DNA of 64,000 nucleotides from an uncultured Nitrosomonas sp. (GCA_902826115.1 CADEDO010000007.1:1-64000); one strand, 5' to 3'; shown: positions 28,901 to 36,270, counted from the first letter of the stretch. Program-made: numbers and translations. The notes: a model not told the origin generated them from the sequence alone.

Positions 28901-31840
28901 GACGAGCACTATGGCCTGCGTTTTGGTGAGATAGCCGGTAAAGGACTGACCGGTTATGCAATGGATTTGCAAGTGATAGTAGGTGACATGCTGGAAATTG
29001 AGTATGCTTATGCGTGTAACGATTTTTCCGAAGAATTTGTGACCGATCTGCGTAGTCAAATGGAAGGTCTGATGCGGGAAATGATGAATTATCCGCAGCG
29101 CGTGGTTGGGGAACTGGGGGGGCTAGGAAAACCGCAGCTTGATCAACTGTTTTTGCTGCGTGGTAATACTGATTCGAGCGAGCCTTTATCTCGAGCCTAT
29201 CAGTCTGTGCATCATTTGATCGAGCGTAATGCATCACATCAACCCGATGCCATTGCGCTGCTGATGGGTGAGCAGGAAATTTCTTATGCTGAGTTGAATG
29301 TATGCGCCAATAAACTTGCACACCGATTGATTTCTCTGGGTGCTGGCAGGGAAATCCGCATCGGTGTTGCGATGGAACGCTCCCTGGATATCATTGTGAC
29401 GCTGCTCGCGATTCTTAAATCCGGTGCTGCTTATGTTCCGCTTGATGTGGACTATCCTGCTGATCGGCTTGCATTCATGATAAAAGACAGCGCGTTGTCG
29501 CTGTTGATTACGCAAAGTAAGGTATTGGCTAAGCACGAGTTCGATGCCGCTGTACCTAAACTGGTTTTGGATGCCATCAAGCTTGAGGCGGAATCAGCAC
29601 GTAATCCGCAGATATCTGTTCATGAGCATAATCTTGCTTATGTCATTTACACATCTGGATCCACCGGTTTGCCGAAAGGGGTGGCGGTGACGCATGGCCC
29701 GCTTGCCATGCATTGCCAAGCGACCGCCCGGATTTACGAGATGCATCCCAATTCCTGCGAATTGCTGTTCATGTCATTCTCGTTCGATGGCGCGCATGAA
29801 CGCTGGTTGACTGCATTGACCGTCGGAGCCGGACTGGCGGTGCGCGATCAGGAATTATGGACTGCCGAACAGACTTACGATGCTTTGCATCATTATGGTA
29901 TTACCAACGCTGCGTTTCCACCGGCTTATCTCGGCCAGGTTGCGGAATGGGCGATGCTGCGCGATGATCCGCCACCGGTAGAGTTGTATGTATTCGGTGG
30001 CGAAGCCATGCCCAAAGCTTCCTATGATTTGATTCGTCAGACATTGCGGCCGCGAACGTTGATTAATGGTTACGGGCCGACCGAAACCGTGGTCACGCCA
30101 TTAATCTGGAAAACGCAGGCCAGCAACAGTTTTGATTGTGTTTACGCGCCTATCGGACGACCCGTGGGTGAACGTGTCGTGTATGTATTGGATGTCGATA
30201 TGCAGCCGGTGCCAATGGGTATCGTAGGTGAGCTTTATATTGGCGGCTATGGATTGGCACGGGGTTATCTGGGACGCGCCGGTTTGACTGCTGAACGCTT
30301 CATTGCCGATCCATTTGACGACAATGGCAGCCGCCTCTACCGTACCGGTGATCTGGTCAGATGGATGGATGACGGCAATATCGAATATGTCGGTCGCGCT
30401 GATCATCAGGTGAAAATACGCGGATTTCGGATTGAATTAGGCGAAATCGAGGCGTGTATCCGTGAGACTTCAGGTGTTGCCGATGTGGCGGTTGTTGTCT
30501 ATGAAAGTGTAACGGGTGCGCAGCTGGTGGCCTATGTTGTTCCTGTCACTGAGCAAGCAGGGCAGAATCTGATAATGCAATTGAAACAGACGCTCACCAG
30601 CCGATTGCCCGAATATATGCTGCCGGCACACTTTATGCCATTAACCACGTTGCCACGTTTGCCGAGCGGCAAGCTTGACCGCAAAGCGCTGCCGGAACCG
30701 GGCGCTTTAGCGAGCGATACTTATCAAGAGCCATCGACGACTGCAGCCAGAATGCTGGCAGACATATGGCAAGCAGTGCTGGGTGTAGAAAGGGTCGGTG
30801 AAACAGATAATTTCTTTGCGTTAGGGGGTGATTCATTATCAAGTCTGAAGGTTATGGCGCGCATGCGTAATCTTAACGATGAGAAATTGAATTTTAAGTT
30901 GCGGGATTTGATACAACGACCAACCATCGCCAGTTTATTGGGATTGGACAAGCAAACAATTACAAGTCCGAACGGGCTATTGGCGCTCAACCAACCGAGC
31001 GGGAATGAGGAAATTAAACCACTATTTTGCATTCATGCGGGACTGGGTACTGTGTTTGACTACCAACCGCTGGCGCGGCAATTGCAAGGTACGCGAACGG
31101 TTTATGGACTACCTTGCCGCATGCTGGGCGATCCCGCGCACCGGGATGTATCCTTGAATCAAATGGCAGAGGATTACTGCACGATGATTCGGGCTATCCA
31201 ACCAGAAGGACCGTATCATTTGCTGGGTTGGTCATTGGGCGGCACATTGGTTGCCATGATGGCTGCAGTGCTGGAAGCCAGCGGGCAGACTGTGGCATTC
31301 CTGGGTTTGATCGACCTCTATATTCCTGGAGTCGAGCCATCGCAACCCGATGACTGGCGGCAGGATCTTGTTGATTTTATTTCTGTGGCAATTCCTGGCG
31401 CCGCACTGGATGTCATCATGGAGACAAAGCTATTCGGTCAGTCTCCAGCGGTGGTGACAAAGCGGACAATCATTGCGTTACTGGTAGAAGTGTTGGCTAC
31501 TAGACAAGCCGAGATTCTAGCTGGCAAACGTGCGGAACTTCAGGGCTATGCCGACATGGGCGCAGAAGAACTGGCGCATATCTTCCTTATTGCACGTCAT
31601 TTAAAAATGCTTTCGTTACAGACAACCGCCTTGAAATCTTTGAGAACCGAGACAATTTGCTGGTGGGCGGCTGGACGCAAGGTGGATGAACGGCTTGTGC
31701 TGGAACAGCAGATCAAACCGGCTGAGATACACTCGATGGAAATCGATGCCGGTCATTTTGACATCGTGCGCGCTGAATCATTGCTATCGGCGGTTAAGTT
31801 ACTGTTGACGACAACCTCAACTGATCGTGTTTATAGTTAA
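19934..31840 (+). CDS. Trimodular NRPS with terminal TE: C-A-PCP-E-C-A-PCP-C-A-PCP-TE
   Basis: 3,968 aa. Translation starts at a TTG directly abutting the previous stop (TGATTG), with GGAG six bases upstream, so it is probably coupled. Module 1: C (HHIISDA, His181), A (FDGAHERW at 702-709; code D-G-E-C-T-G-G-I-T-K), PCP Ser1050, E domain (HHLVIDG at 1233-1239). Module 2: C (HHLLLDG at 1701-1707), A (FDAFIDQF at 2209-2216; code D-A-D-D-N-G-A-V-T-K), PCP Ser2563. Module 3: C (HHILLDG at 2769-2775), A (FDGAHERW at 3284-3291; code D-G-E-A-V-G-G-V-T-K), PCP Ser3634. TE: Ser3767 in GWSLGG, His3941. The two D-G-E codes resemble one I recall for lysine in pyoverdine synthetases; the middle code is unknown to me. 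The first residue should be D-configured. The TE releases the peptide, linear or cyclic. Confidence 0.95.
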   Translation: MELNKQDIAERFSALSSGKQKTFLNALKERGIDFSLLPIIRQSSDNRPILSYAQQRHWFLWQLDPQSTAYHLGGALCLLGELDIEALQASFQGLITRHESLRTVFQVDEIGLPQQKIDVQGKFELIRIDLSDLPVAQSRQRAHEEALRINVTPFDLTQGPLLRVALIRVAAEEHHLVVVMHHIISDAWSNRIIIDEFAARYRAQVEGLEFSLPPLAIQYADYALWQRNWLEAGEKERQLTYWRSQLGEMHPVLQLPTDHPRTSTANYRAAKHDFVLPIALAARLQRQAQGRGTTLFMALLTGFQALLYRYTGQSDLRVGVPIANRHRVEIENIVGLFVNTQVLCNRIDSRMPLSKLLERTREAALGAQTYQDLPFEQLVEALQPERSLHQNPLFQVMFNHLREDYRALGQLPGLTVEEYELGERGAQFELTLDTVERPNGRIDARFTYAAELFGADTIKRLSEHYLRVLEQLAESPERCLGDITLLSAAEWQQLKDWGVNGRRYANTEPVHRLIERQVNDCSDATALIFGDTELSYAQLNSRANRLAHQLIALGVKPESRVGIAVERSVDMVVGLLATLKAGGAYVPLDPAYPRERLNHMVTDSAIELLLTQSHVRERIPLAEGCHVVELDMLDLTDWPDNNPAVNLHGEHLAYIIYTSGSTGKPKGVGVAHGPLAMHVQSIGELYGMTAADRELQFASINFDGAHERWLVPLAFGAALMPRDNELWPVDHTVAEIAKHRITIACFTPGYLQQLAEFTGNAGQDLPIRSYTVGGEAMNRTSFDFVQQTLHPPRIINGYGPTETVITPLIFKAYPGTQFDSGYLPIGSPVGDRTAYIVDAEMNPVAQGVTGELYLGGVGLARGYLNRPDLTAERFVANPFDGNGERLYRTGDLARWRSDGQIDYLGRLDHQVKVRGFRIELGEIETQLLLQPEIRDAVVVAMEGPGGAKLVGYIVLHAGSEVDTSELRGSLGNSLPDYMIPSAIIVLDSLPLNANGKVDRKLLPEPEFAGAGDYEAPQGTVEELLTAIWKEVLGIGQVGRNDNFFELGGDSILSLQIVTKARRAGWKIMPRQLFERQTIAALASIAKPLEELAKTIPAQRDLSDITAPIPMLPIQLDFFAQAIPRRQHWNQAVLLKSRQPLQENWLDQVLQAVVQHHQALHFCYREQTNGQWQQMNAESSTQEVLWVRQAADAEQLLALCNEAQRSLNLQQGSLLRAMLVDMADHTQRLLLVVHHLVIDGVSWRILIEDLEIAYHQAMNHAAINLSEVTTGYPVWTQRLQQYSDGHAVEFAYWQGQANVPVSLPCDFPEGSNSTFNHTRITARLDQTRTQALLKDAPVAYRTQVNDLLLTALGSALCQWSGHQKILVNLEGHGREDLYPDIDLSRTIGWFTTLFPVILDPSGDLSQRIKRIKESLRQIPSKGLGYGLFKHYGTAAQRQIIHGLPKAQVVFNYLGQFDSSFGEQAPWMLADEALGDLMDHDVNQQHDLSINSYIYSGELCLEVNYSEVRYAKTAIEAFVESLLIELKAIIDHCGRGVRGVTPSDFPLVQLTQDELDDLPIPVEQLEDLYPLSPMQTGMLFHSVFDQNGGMYLNQLSADIEHLSVERFRAVWQSAIDRHEILRTGFVQEGKIPLQWVAKVAELPFIVHDWRNQNMRSLAYQKRDLDALAQSEHASGIDLKKPPLIRIVVVRLTDERYHVIMTIHHLLLDGWSTSQLLGEVLRHYGGATLPSLRTHYRDFIEWLRDRDQKASGAYWQERLRDITESTRLADVFPASTTHESYGESIHPLNRTLNDDLVHFCKREHITINTVIQAAWALLLGHYTGQQTVTFGVTVAGRPADLPGADQILGLFINTLPVSIALKPEWAVGTWLRDLQIQNLASREHEHTPLYEIQRWAGQSRQGLFDSILVFENYPIDEAFKQHTPGGLAFSGVKGREATNYPMTVSVVENDGLTLQYGYACKDFAQATVRCIAVQVEQLLREIMRNEVKCLGDITRLSLAEWQQLKDWGINERCYANTEPVHRLIERQASEHPDAIALIFGEMTLSYAELNRQANRLAHQLITLGVKPESRIGIAVERSIDMLAGLLATLKAGAAYVSLDPDYPRERLDHMVADSAIELLLTQSPLRARIPHAATCHVLELDTLDLTGWPENNPDVGLQGGHLAYIIYTSGSTGKPKGVGVSHFALSQHVQAAIDSFNLSIADRVLLFSTINFDAFIDQFFPALCVGASIVLRDSTLWDSETFYRELLARQITVADLTTAYWQLLISDFAKIGARHYGSLRQMNVGGERMPPEALDIWREAGLDAVTLFNAYGPTEAVVTATFADCSTHLPKQVARSNNIAIGRPLAGRHIYLLDANLAPVLPGVSGELYIGGELLARGYLNRPELTAERFIADPFDQKGGRLYRTGDLARWRSDGQIEYMGRLDHQVKVRGFRIELGEVEAQLLLQPEVREAVVIAKEGPSGVRLVAYISLHAGSTLDTTVLRESMEKALPDYMMPSVIVVLERLPLSVNGKVDRKLLPEPEFVSANQYEAPQGEVEAALVAIWVEVLGISQIGRSDNFFELGGDSILSLQIVTKARRTGWKITPRQLFEQQTIAALAQVAEVVSESLVEESQPENACLEDYLDAGIMAELPFGNSQIEDIYPLSPTQEGMLFHTLAAPGTGLYVNQMSVAVEGLDAERLAHAWQQMVIRHPVLRTGFLWQAGLVHPLQIVFKQVEATVTYMDWRGNHHLEECIVAYADEELRREFDFLNPPIRLSLIRIDENRHQLVWTKHHILLDGWGDSMLISDWLRCYNGETLAQPGPDYSVYVRWLAKQDKQMNQHFWQAELGDTEGPTLLAKSINTIVKKDGRSDFAQIYTHLNPEETRRLQAFAQQMHITLNTFVQAAWALLLQRYTGKQTVIFGATVAGRPPSLPKADQILGLFINTIPIPVERRSDLTVGEYLSALQATNARLRDYEYTSLADIQRWAGFSGQPLFDSIVVFENYPIEAALRSDEHYGLRFGEIAGKGLTGYAMDLQVIVGDMLEIEYAYACNDFSEEFVTDLRSQMEGLMREMMNYPQRVVGELGGLGKPQLDQLFLLRGNTDSSEPLSRAYQSVHHLIERNASHQPDAIALLMGEQEISYAELNVCANKLAHRLISLGAGREIRIGVAMERSLDIIVTLLAILKSGAAYVPLDVDYPADRLAFMIKDSALSLLITQSKVLAKHEFDAAVPKLVLDAIKLEAESARNPQISVHEHNLAYVIYTSGSTGLPKGVAVTHGPLAMHCQATARIYEMHPNSCELLFMSFSFDGAHERWLTALTVGAGLAVRDQELWTAEQTYDALHHYGITNAAFPPAYLGQVAEWAMLRDDPPPVELYVFGGEAMPKASYDLIRQTLRPRTLINGYGPTETVVTPLIWKTQASNSFDCVYAPIGRPVGERVVYVLDVDMQPVPMGIVGELYIGGYGLARGYLGRAGLTAERFIADPFDDNGSRLYRTGDLVRWMDDGNIEYVGRADHQVKIRGFRIELGEIEACIRETSGVADVAVVVYESVTGAQLVAYVVPVTEQAGQNLIMQLKQTLTSRLPEYMLPAHFMPLTTLPRLPSGKLDRKALPEPGALASDTYQEPSTTAARMLADIWQAVLGVERVGETDNFFALGGDSLSSLKVMARMRNLNDEKLNFKLRDLIQRPTIASLLGLDKQTITSPNGLLALNQPSGNEEIKPLFCIHAGLGTVFDYQPLARQLQGTRTVYGLPCRMLGDPAHRDVSLNQMAEDYCTMIRAIQPEGPYHLLGWSLGGTLVAMMAAVLEASGQTVAFLGLIDLYIPGVEPSQPDDWRQDLVDFISVAIPGAALDVIMETKLFGQSPAVVTKRTIIALLVEVLATRQAEILAGKRAELQGYADMGAEELAHIFLIARHLKMLSLQTTALKSLRTETICWWAAGRKVDERLVLEQQIKPAEIHSMEIDAGHFDIVRAESLLSAVKLLLTTTSTDRVYS
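20080..21935 (+). repeat. Long direct repeat, copy 2 (C domain and A-domain front)
   Basis: Second copy of the 1,856-bp block at 16753-18608, in frame with it (offset 3,327 = 3 x 1,109). Even the antisense shadow frames are identical. The shared part ends at the codon after the A3 motif, and the substrate-binding half of the A domain is then unrelated at fine scale. Confidence 0.9.
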
Positions 31841-31924
31841 AATAACCGATTCATCAAGGGTATTGATTTCGTCGGGGAGTTTCAGCGCTGATCGATCAAT
31901 AATCAAATGGCGCGTGCATACAAT

Positions 31925-33187
31925 TTAGCGCTGATTGACGATTCTTGCACGTGCCCAGCGTTTTCTTTGCCAAATAATGATCCCTGTGACCGAGAGCATG
32001 GCGACCAATAATCCCAGTATAGAAATCATAATGCGTCCAGGTAAGCCAAGAATGCGCCCGGAATGAAGTGGAAATTGGGCATCCAGAAAGATGTCGCCAG
32101 CACTACCGCTGCCTGGAATTCTGTCGCCCAAATAGGCACCATCCTGTCCGTCGAAATAAAGCCATGGATTGCCGAGGCCAAACTCAGCGTGATCGTGTCC
32201 TGGTTCGTGAAATGTAACGCCATAAATCCCATATTCCGGTTCGTAAAACATGCCGCCGAGCGATGTATGCCAATTTCTTCTTTGAGCTTCTGCGCTGGCG
32301 AGCTGAATGATCTCGCGTCGCCCGATACCGGGTTCGATCGGTTCATCATGCGGATTCGGTGTGCGTATGGCAAAGGGATCAGGCGTAAGTTCGGAAAAAA
32401 TCGATACAATGGGGCGTGTGACTTCCAGTTTGAGATTCATTGATACCGCAGTGACGGCAAGGATTAATAATAAGCTCCATAGCCATACACCGCCTGAGCG
32501 GTGCAAATCAAAATTTAACTTATAACTGCCTTGCTGCCAGCGAAAAGCAAATGATTTGCGCCATGTTTGAAAATTCGGAAACGATATCCATAATGCGATG
32601 AAGCAATCGATGCACCATACGATGGCCAGAATGCCCATAAACACAATGCCTAATTCGATATTGAATGCCTCCGGAATATGCATGCTGAAGTGCAATTTGT
32701 ACAGAAAAGATAGGAGATCTTCCCGGTTGAGTGAAATTTCACCCCACATGCGCGAACCACGTATTTCTCCATTAACCGGATCCAGTGCAATTTGATTGAA
32801 GCCCAAATCAAATGCTTTGCCGGTTGTGGGATCAATGCGGCCAATCACACCGAGCCCCAGGTTATGTTCAGGTTCAATGGATAACGGTAACCAGGTGACA
32901 AGTATTTTTGGATCGGATGCTTCGAGCTGGTCAGCGAGTGCTAATGGGGGAAGCGGTTCTCCTTGGCTTTGTCGTTCGAATAATTGTGGATTCAGCCATT
33001 CATCGAGTTCATGGTCCCAGGAAATGATCGCGCCGGTCAGCCCTGAAATAAACAGGAAGACAGCCAAAAAAAGGCCAATCCAGCGGTGTAGCAGCGTAAG
33101 AATTTGACGGCTTACTCTGGATTTCCCAGATTGCTTGTCCTGCTGTTGAATTTCGGTGGGTATTGTTGATTCAGTAAATTTTTTCAT
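31925..33187 (-). CDS. PepSY-type membrane protein, probable siderophore reductase
   Basis: 420 aa from the ATG at 33187, four bases after the upstream ABC gene's stop. It has a transmembrane segment near residues 33-55 with an HRWIGL motif, a pair of central segments (about 185-215 and 235-262) and a C-terminal one (about 385-410), with HFSMHIPE and LHSGRILGLPGR motifs. This layout fits the PepSY-TM family (PiuB, FoxB and FsrB relatives). FoxB-like members are known in ferric-siderophore reduction and uptake at the inner membrane. Being in the exporter operon of a siderophore cluster, it probably frees iron from the imported complex. Which residues bind haem is not settled here. Confidence 0.85.
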   Translation of the reverse strand: MKKFTESTIPTEIQQQDKQSGKSRVSRQILTLLHRWIGLFLAVFLFISGLTGAIISWDHELDEWLNPQLFERQSQGEPLPPLALADQLEASDPKILVTWLPLSIEPEHNLGLGVIGRIDPTTGKAFDLGFNQIALDPVNGEIRGSRMWGEISLNREDLLSFLYKLHFSMHIPEAFNIELGIVFMGILAIVWCIDCFIALWISFPNFQTWRKSFAFRWQQGSYKLNFDLHRSGGVWLWSLLLILAVTAVSMNLKLEVTRPIVSIFSELTPDPFAIRTPNPHDEPIEPGIGRREIIQLASAEAQRRNWHTSLGGMFYEPEYGIYGVTFHEPGHDHAEFGLGNPWLYFDGQDGAYLGDRIPGSGSAGDIFLDAQFPLHSGRILGLPGRIMISILGLLVAMLSVTGIIIWQRKRWARARIVNQR

Positions 33188-33191
33188 CACT

Positions 33192-34862
33192 TTAAGCTAC
33201 GCTATTTGCTGTCAACAATGGAGAAATGGTTGTATCAACTTCGGTTTTTGAAGGCTTGGAATTAGCATGAGTCAAACGACCATTTTCCATGCGTATGAGT
33301 CGATCGGCTAAGTGAAAATAACGATCATCATGCGAAATGACTAATATTGTTTTTCCCATCGCGCGTAATTCGGGAAGCAATTCATGATAAAAGATTTCTT
33401 TAAAAACAGGATCCTGATCAGCCGCCCATTCATCAAATACCAGGAAAGGGCGATTTTCGAGATAAGCGACCACTAAAGCTAACCGTTTACGTTGCCCTTG
33501 CGATAGCGTTAGCGTAGTAAAAGCGCCATCCTGGACTTTTACTTTATTTTGTAGATGAAGTTTGGCTAGAAGCTCATTTCCCCTTTGATCCAGATCTTTG
33601 CCATGGTTCGTTTCAAGCAATTGATCAAAAAGATGGAAGTCAGAAAAAATTGTCGTGAAGAACTGTCGGTAGTAATCACGATTAGTAGCATCGACGATGG
33701 CACCATTGAGAATGATTTTACCTTCTTCCGGAGGATAGAGACCTACCAACAACTTCGCTAGGGTTGTTTTGCCGCTGCCATTACCCCCGACCAGGAAGGT
33801 GATTTCTCCCGCATGAAACTGCAAGTCAATCGGACCCAGGGTAAACATTTCATCCTTTTGCTCATGATAATAACGATGTAATATCCCTTGCAATACGATG
33901 GACTGTAGCGGTGGTAGCTTGATTTTGCTGGTTTGAGGTTCCGAAGAGAACATGGAGCGCGTAATTTCATCGATTCGATCAGCCGATACTTGCGCCAGAT
34001 TGGCGCGTGGAATATTCAATAGCAGCGCTTCGAGTGGTCCCAGCATATAAACAAATACCAAAGCATATCCCGTCATGATCAATGTTCGATCGGGCACATC
34101 ACCAACCAGCATGAATAGCACCATGCCAATGAATGCATAAATCAGAAAATTCCCCCAGCTTGCTGAAGCCACAAAGATGGACATGCCCAGTGTGCGCTCT
34201 TTACGCACTTTTTCAATTGACTGTCCGAGTACTTTATCGTAGAAGGCGGTGCGTTTATCTCGATTAAGGCGTAATTCCTTTGCACCGTCTGTGAGTGAAC
34301 GAAAACAAGCAAATAAATTATCCTGCTCCTGGGCAGCGATATCGAGGTGCCGTATAGCGCGAAGATGCGCAAGATGATATCCGAGTGAGCCAAATCCAAT
34401 CACAAGGATTGCGAGTAAGAAAACGTGCCATGACAGAAAAGCCATGTAGACCAGACAGCCGGCAACCACGACGGCATTTGTCAGAATTACCGGAAAACTG
34501 ACAAAAAATTCGGCCACACGAGTGCAATGTTCGGAAAGAGCGGATTGTATGCGTGCAGCACCCAGTAATTCGAGTTGTCGATAATCAGCATCAATTACGC
34601 GTTTTGCGATAAAGCTACGCAATTCTGCGTGCGCACGCTGTCCTAACCGTTCAAATAAAATGGCTGCCGCCATATAACTCAACATGACACAAAGCGCGGT
34701 TGCTGCGAATACAAGCGCCATTTCTCCGTTATCCGATTCGGCGGTTGTTAGCGCAGCGCTGATTTGAGCAAGTAGAAGGACACTGCAAATCCCATGCACT
34801 ATGCTAGCAATTGCCGCGCTTAAAAGTAGGGGGGTGGATTGTTTAATAAGATACTTCAGCAT
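33192..34862 (-). CDS. PvdE/SyrD-like ABC exporter, fused permease and ATPase
   Basis: 556 aa. The N-terminal ~320 residues hold about six transmembrane segments; the C-terminal part is an ATPase with Walker A GGNGSGKTT (Lys365), signature LSQGQ and Walker B FLVFDEW (Asp477, Glu478) followed by AADQDP. That Walker B neighbourhood is typical of the cyclic-peptide exporter group (SyrD, PvdE). PvdE is known to carry the acylated pyoverdine precursor into the periplasm. Here it would export the FAAL-started acyl-peptide. It is transcribed away from the N-acyltransferase gene and has a PvdS/OrbS-type promoter starting 32 bp upstream of its ATG. The PepSY gene follows in the same operon. Confidence 0.92.
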   Translation of the reverse strand: MLKYLIKQSTPLLLSAAIASIVHGICSVLLLAQISAALTTAESDNGEMALVFAATALCVMLSYMAAAILFERLGQRAHAELRSFIAKRVIDADYRQLELLGAARIQSALSEHCTRVAEFFVSFPVILTNAVVVAGCLVYMAFLSWHVFLLAILVIGFGSLGYHLAHLRAIRHLDIAAQEQDNLFACFRSLTDGAKELRLNRDKRTAFYDKVLGQSIEKVRKERTLGMSIFVASASWGNFLIYAFIGMVLFMLVGDVPDRTLIMTGYALVFVYMLGPLEALLLNIPRANLAQVSADRIDEITRSMFSSEPQTSKIKLPPLQSIVLQGILHRYYHEQKDEMFTLGPIDLQFHAGEITFLVGGNGSGKTTLAKLLVGLYPPEEGKIILNGAIVDATNRDYYRQFFTTIFSDFHLFDQLLETNHGKDLDQRGNELLAKLHLQNKVKVQDGAFTTLTLSQGQRKRLALVVAYLENRPFLVFDEWAADQDPVFKEIFYHELLPELRAMGKTILVISHDDRYFHLADRLIRMENGRLTHANSKPSKTEVDTTISPLLTANSVA

Positions 34863-34893
34863 GGTTTATCCATTTGACAGAGATATATCTAGT

Positions 34894-34918
34894 GACGAAT
34901 GGTGAAAGAAAATGTTTA
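34894..34918 (-). promoter_or_regulatory. PvdS/OrbS-type promoter for the ABC-PepSY operon
   Basis: On the minus strand TAAA (34918-34915) is followed after exactly 17 bp by CGTC (34897-34894), the element described for OrbS/PvdS-type sigma factors. The ATG of the ABC gene lies about 30 bp downstream of the -10. Short elements can occur by chance, but a second identical-spacing copy faces the other way in the same intergenic region. Confidence 0.7.
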
Positions 34919-35078
34919 CTCTGCAGTGGCGTATCTAAGGTGTTTCTCAGTAGATAAACAATCTATCCCCAAAGATTTTATTACCGGCTGTTCGGCACGA
35001 TTTGCCAATAGCACGGCCATTTTCTCATTCCAATTAAGCATTTTGCAGATAGTCAATATTCTCTGAGAAATAAAATTA

Positions 35079-35103
35079 TAAATAATAATACTTCTCATTC
35101 GTC
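35079..35103 (+). promoter_or_regulatory. PvdS/OrbS-type promoter for the tailoring/uptake operon
   Basis: TAAA at 35079-35082 (with a following T) and CGTC at 35100-35103 are 17 bp apart, fitting the iron-starvation sigma consensus. The start codon of the N-acyltransferase is 50 bp further on. A Fur box occupies nearly the whole spacer. The cognate sigma factor is presumably the one at 4157. Confidence 0.75.
35081..35099. promoter_or_regulatory. Fur box overlapping the divergent promoter region
   Basis: Read on the minus strand, AATGAGAAGTATTATTATT matches 16 of 19 positions of AATGAGAATNATTCTCATT. It lies between the -35 and -10 of the plus-strand PvdS/OrbS-type promoter, so Fur binding would block it directly, adding to indirect control through the sigma factor. 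Confidence 0.6.
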
Positions 35104-35153
35104 TTCAAGAAATAGATGACGTAATTACTGAAATTAATTTCTCTTGGAAAAGA

Positions 35154-36260
35154 ATGGAGTCACCTCAATTAAATGATCAATCTTGTGAGTTGCTGATGGA
35201 ACAATCGATGTTCCCAACACGCTTGTTATCCTGCCCTGATCAAGTTTGCTATCACGTTACGTATGAAGCCAAAACATTGCGTGTCACGAGTCATGAAAAT
35301 GGGAAAGAATCCATCTGGCATTTGGATAAGCAATCCGATCAATTAAGATTGCAATGGATCTATTCCTCTTCAGTTCCGCCTTCAGTGTCTGAATTACTGA
35401 CTGCAATAGAAGCTTCGTTCGCCAGCTATCCGCACCAGAAAAAATTATCTTTATTGATTCCGATTAGACAATGCAGGGAACTATTCGACTCGGGTATTTT
35501 GGTCAGGGATGAGGATAATCAGATTGCTGTATACGTCGATATGTTTTGGCAACAAGCCAGAGTATGGCGTTCTTCAATTCTCACTCAGGTTTTTCCCATT
35601 CGCTATGTCTTTAGTCATGGGCGACGCCATCCGCTTCGACCTCCCAAGCCTATAGGCTTGGTTTATCAACGCTATATTACGTGGCTGGGGCGTACTTTAA
35701 TTTTTCGAACAGTTGATCTGACAACTGATCTGAGTCGTTTCCATAGCTGGATGAATGATCCAGTCGTAGCGGAATTCTGGCAGGAATCAGGAGATCTGAC
35801 GAAACATCATGCTTATCTCGCAGCTATCGAAGCCGATCCACATGTAATCAATTTAATTGGTTGCCTGGATGATGAGCCATTTGGTTACTTCGAAGTTTAT
35901 TGGGCCAAGGAAGATCGCATAGCGCCTTATTACGACGTGGATGATTTTGATCGGGGCTGGCACGTGTTGATCGGGGAGCCGCATATGCGCGGCAAGCGTT
36001 TTGTGACCGCTTGGCTGCCATCGATTTCGCACTATTTGTTTCTTGATGATGACAGGACGCAGCGCATCGTCATTGAGCCCCGTGCAGATAATTTCAAGAT
36101 GATCCGTAACCTTGCGCAGTGCGGCTATGCACATCTCAAAGAATTTGATTTTCCACATAAGCGCGCGATGCTTGGCATGTTGTCGCGCGAGCGGTTTTTT
36201 TCTGAACAATTATGGGTGCCGCGCAGTATTACGTCATCCCATTCTGTATTTTTATCCTAA
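35154..36260 (+). CDS. Siderophore N-acyltransferase, AlcB/IucB-like GNAT
   Basis: 368 aa, with GGAAAAG just before the ATG. The C-terminal ~190 residues match the acyltransferase domain of siderophore biosynthesis (IucB, AlcB, MbtK group, PF13523): FHSWMNDPVVAEFWQESG, then GYFEVYWAKEDRI, then HVLIGEPHMRGKRF, and RIVIEPRADN. The N-terminal ~160 residues are a less conserved extension seen in this group. These enzymes acylate the N-hydroxyl amine of ornithine, lysine or a diamine to give a hydroxamate. The N-hydroxylase gene follows within 11 bp, so the two form a hydroxamate pair. The acyl donor is unknown; an acyl-CoA ligase lies downstream in the same direction. Confidence 0.92.
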   Translation: MESPQLNDQSCELLMEQSMFPTRLLSCPDQVCYHVTYEAKTLRVTSHENGKESIWHLDKQSDQLRLQWIYSSSVPPSVSELLTAIEASFASYPHQKKLSLLIPIRQCRELFDSGILVRDEDNQIAVYVDMFWQQARVWRSSILTQVFPIRYVFSHGRRHPLRPPKPIGLVYQRYITWLGRTLIFRTVDLTTDLSRFHSWMNDPVVAEFWQESGDLTKHHAYLAAIEADPHVINLIGCLDDEPFGYFEVYWAKEDRIAPYYDVDDFDRGWHVLIGEPHMRGKRFVTAWLPSISHYLFLDDDRTQRIVIEPRADNFKMIRNLAQCGYAHLKEFDFPHKRAMLGMLSRERFFSEQLWVPRSITSSHSVFLS

Positions 36261-36270
36261 GGATTACTTC

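Noticed and set aside
31841-31924. Bidirectional terminator between the NRPS and PepSY genes
   Set aside because: A short palindrome TCAGCGCTGA is present, but no stem with a T-run could be found on either strand.
34916-35098. Minus-strand 60-aa frame between the divergent operons
   Set aside because: It lies across the promoter region, has no ribosome-binding site and no recognisable domain.
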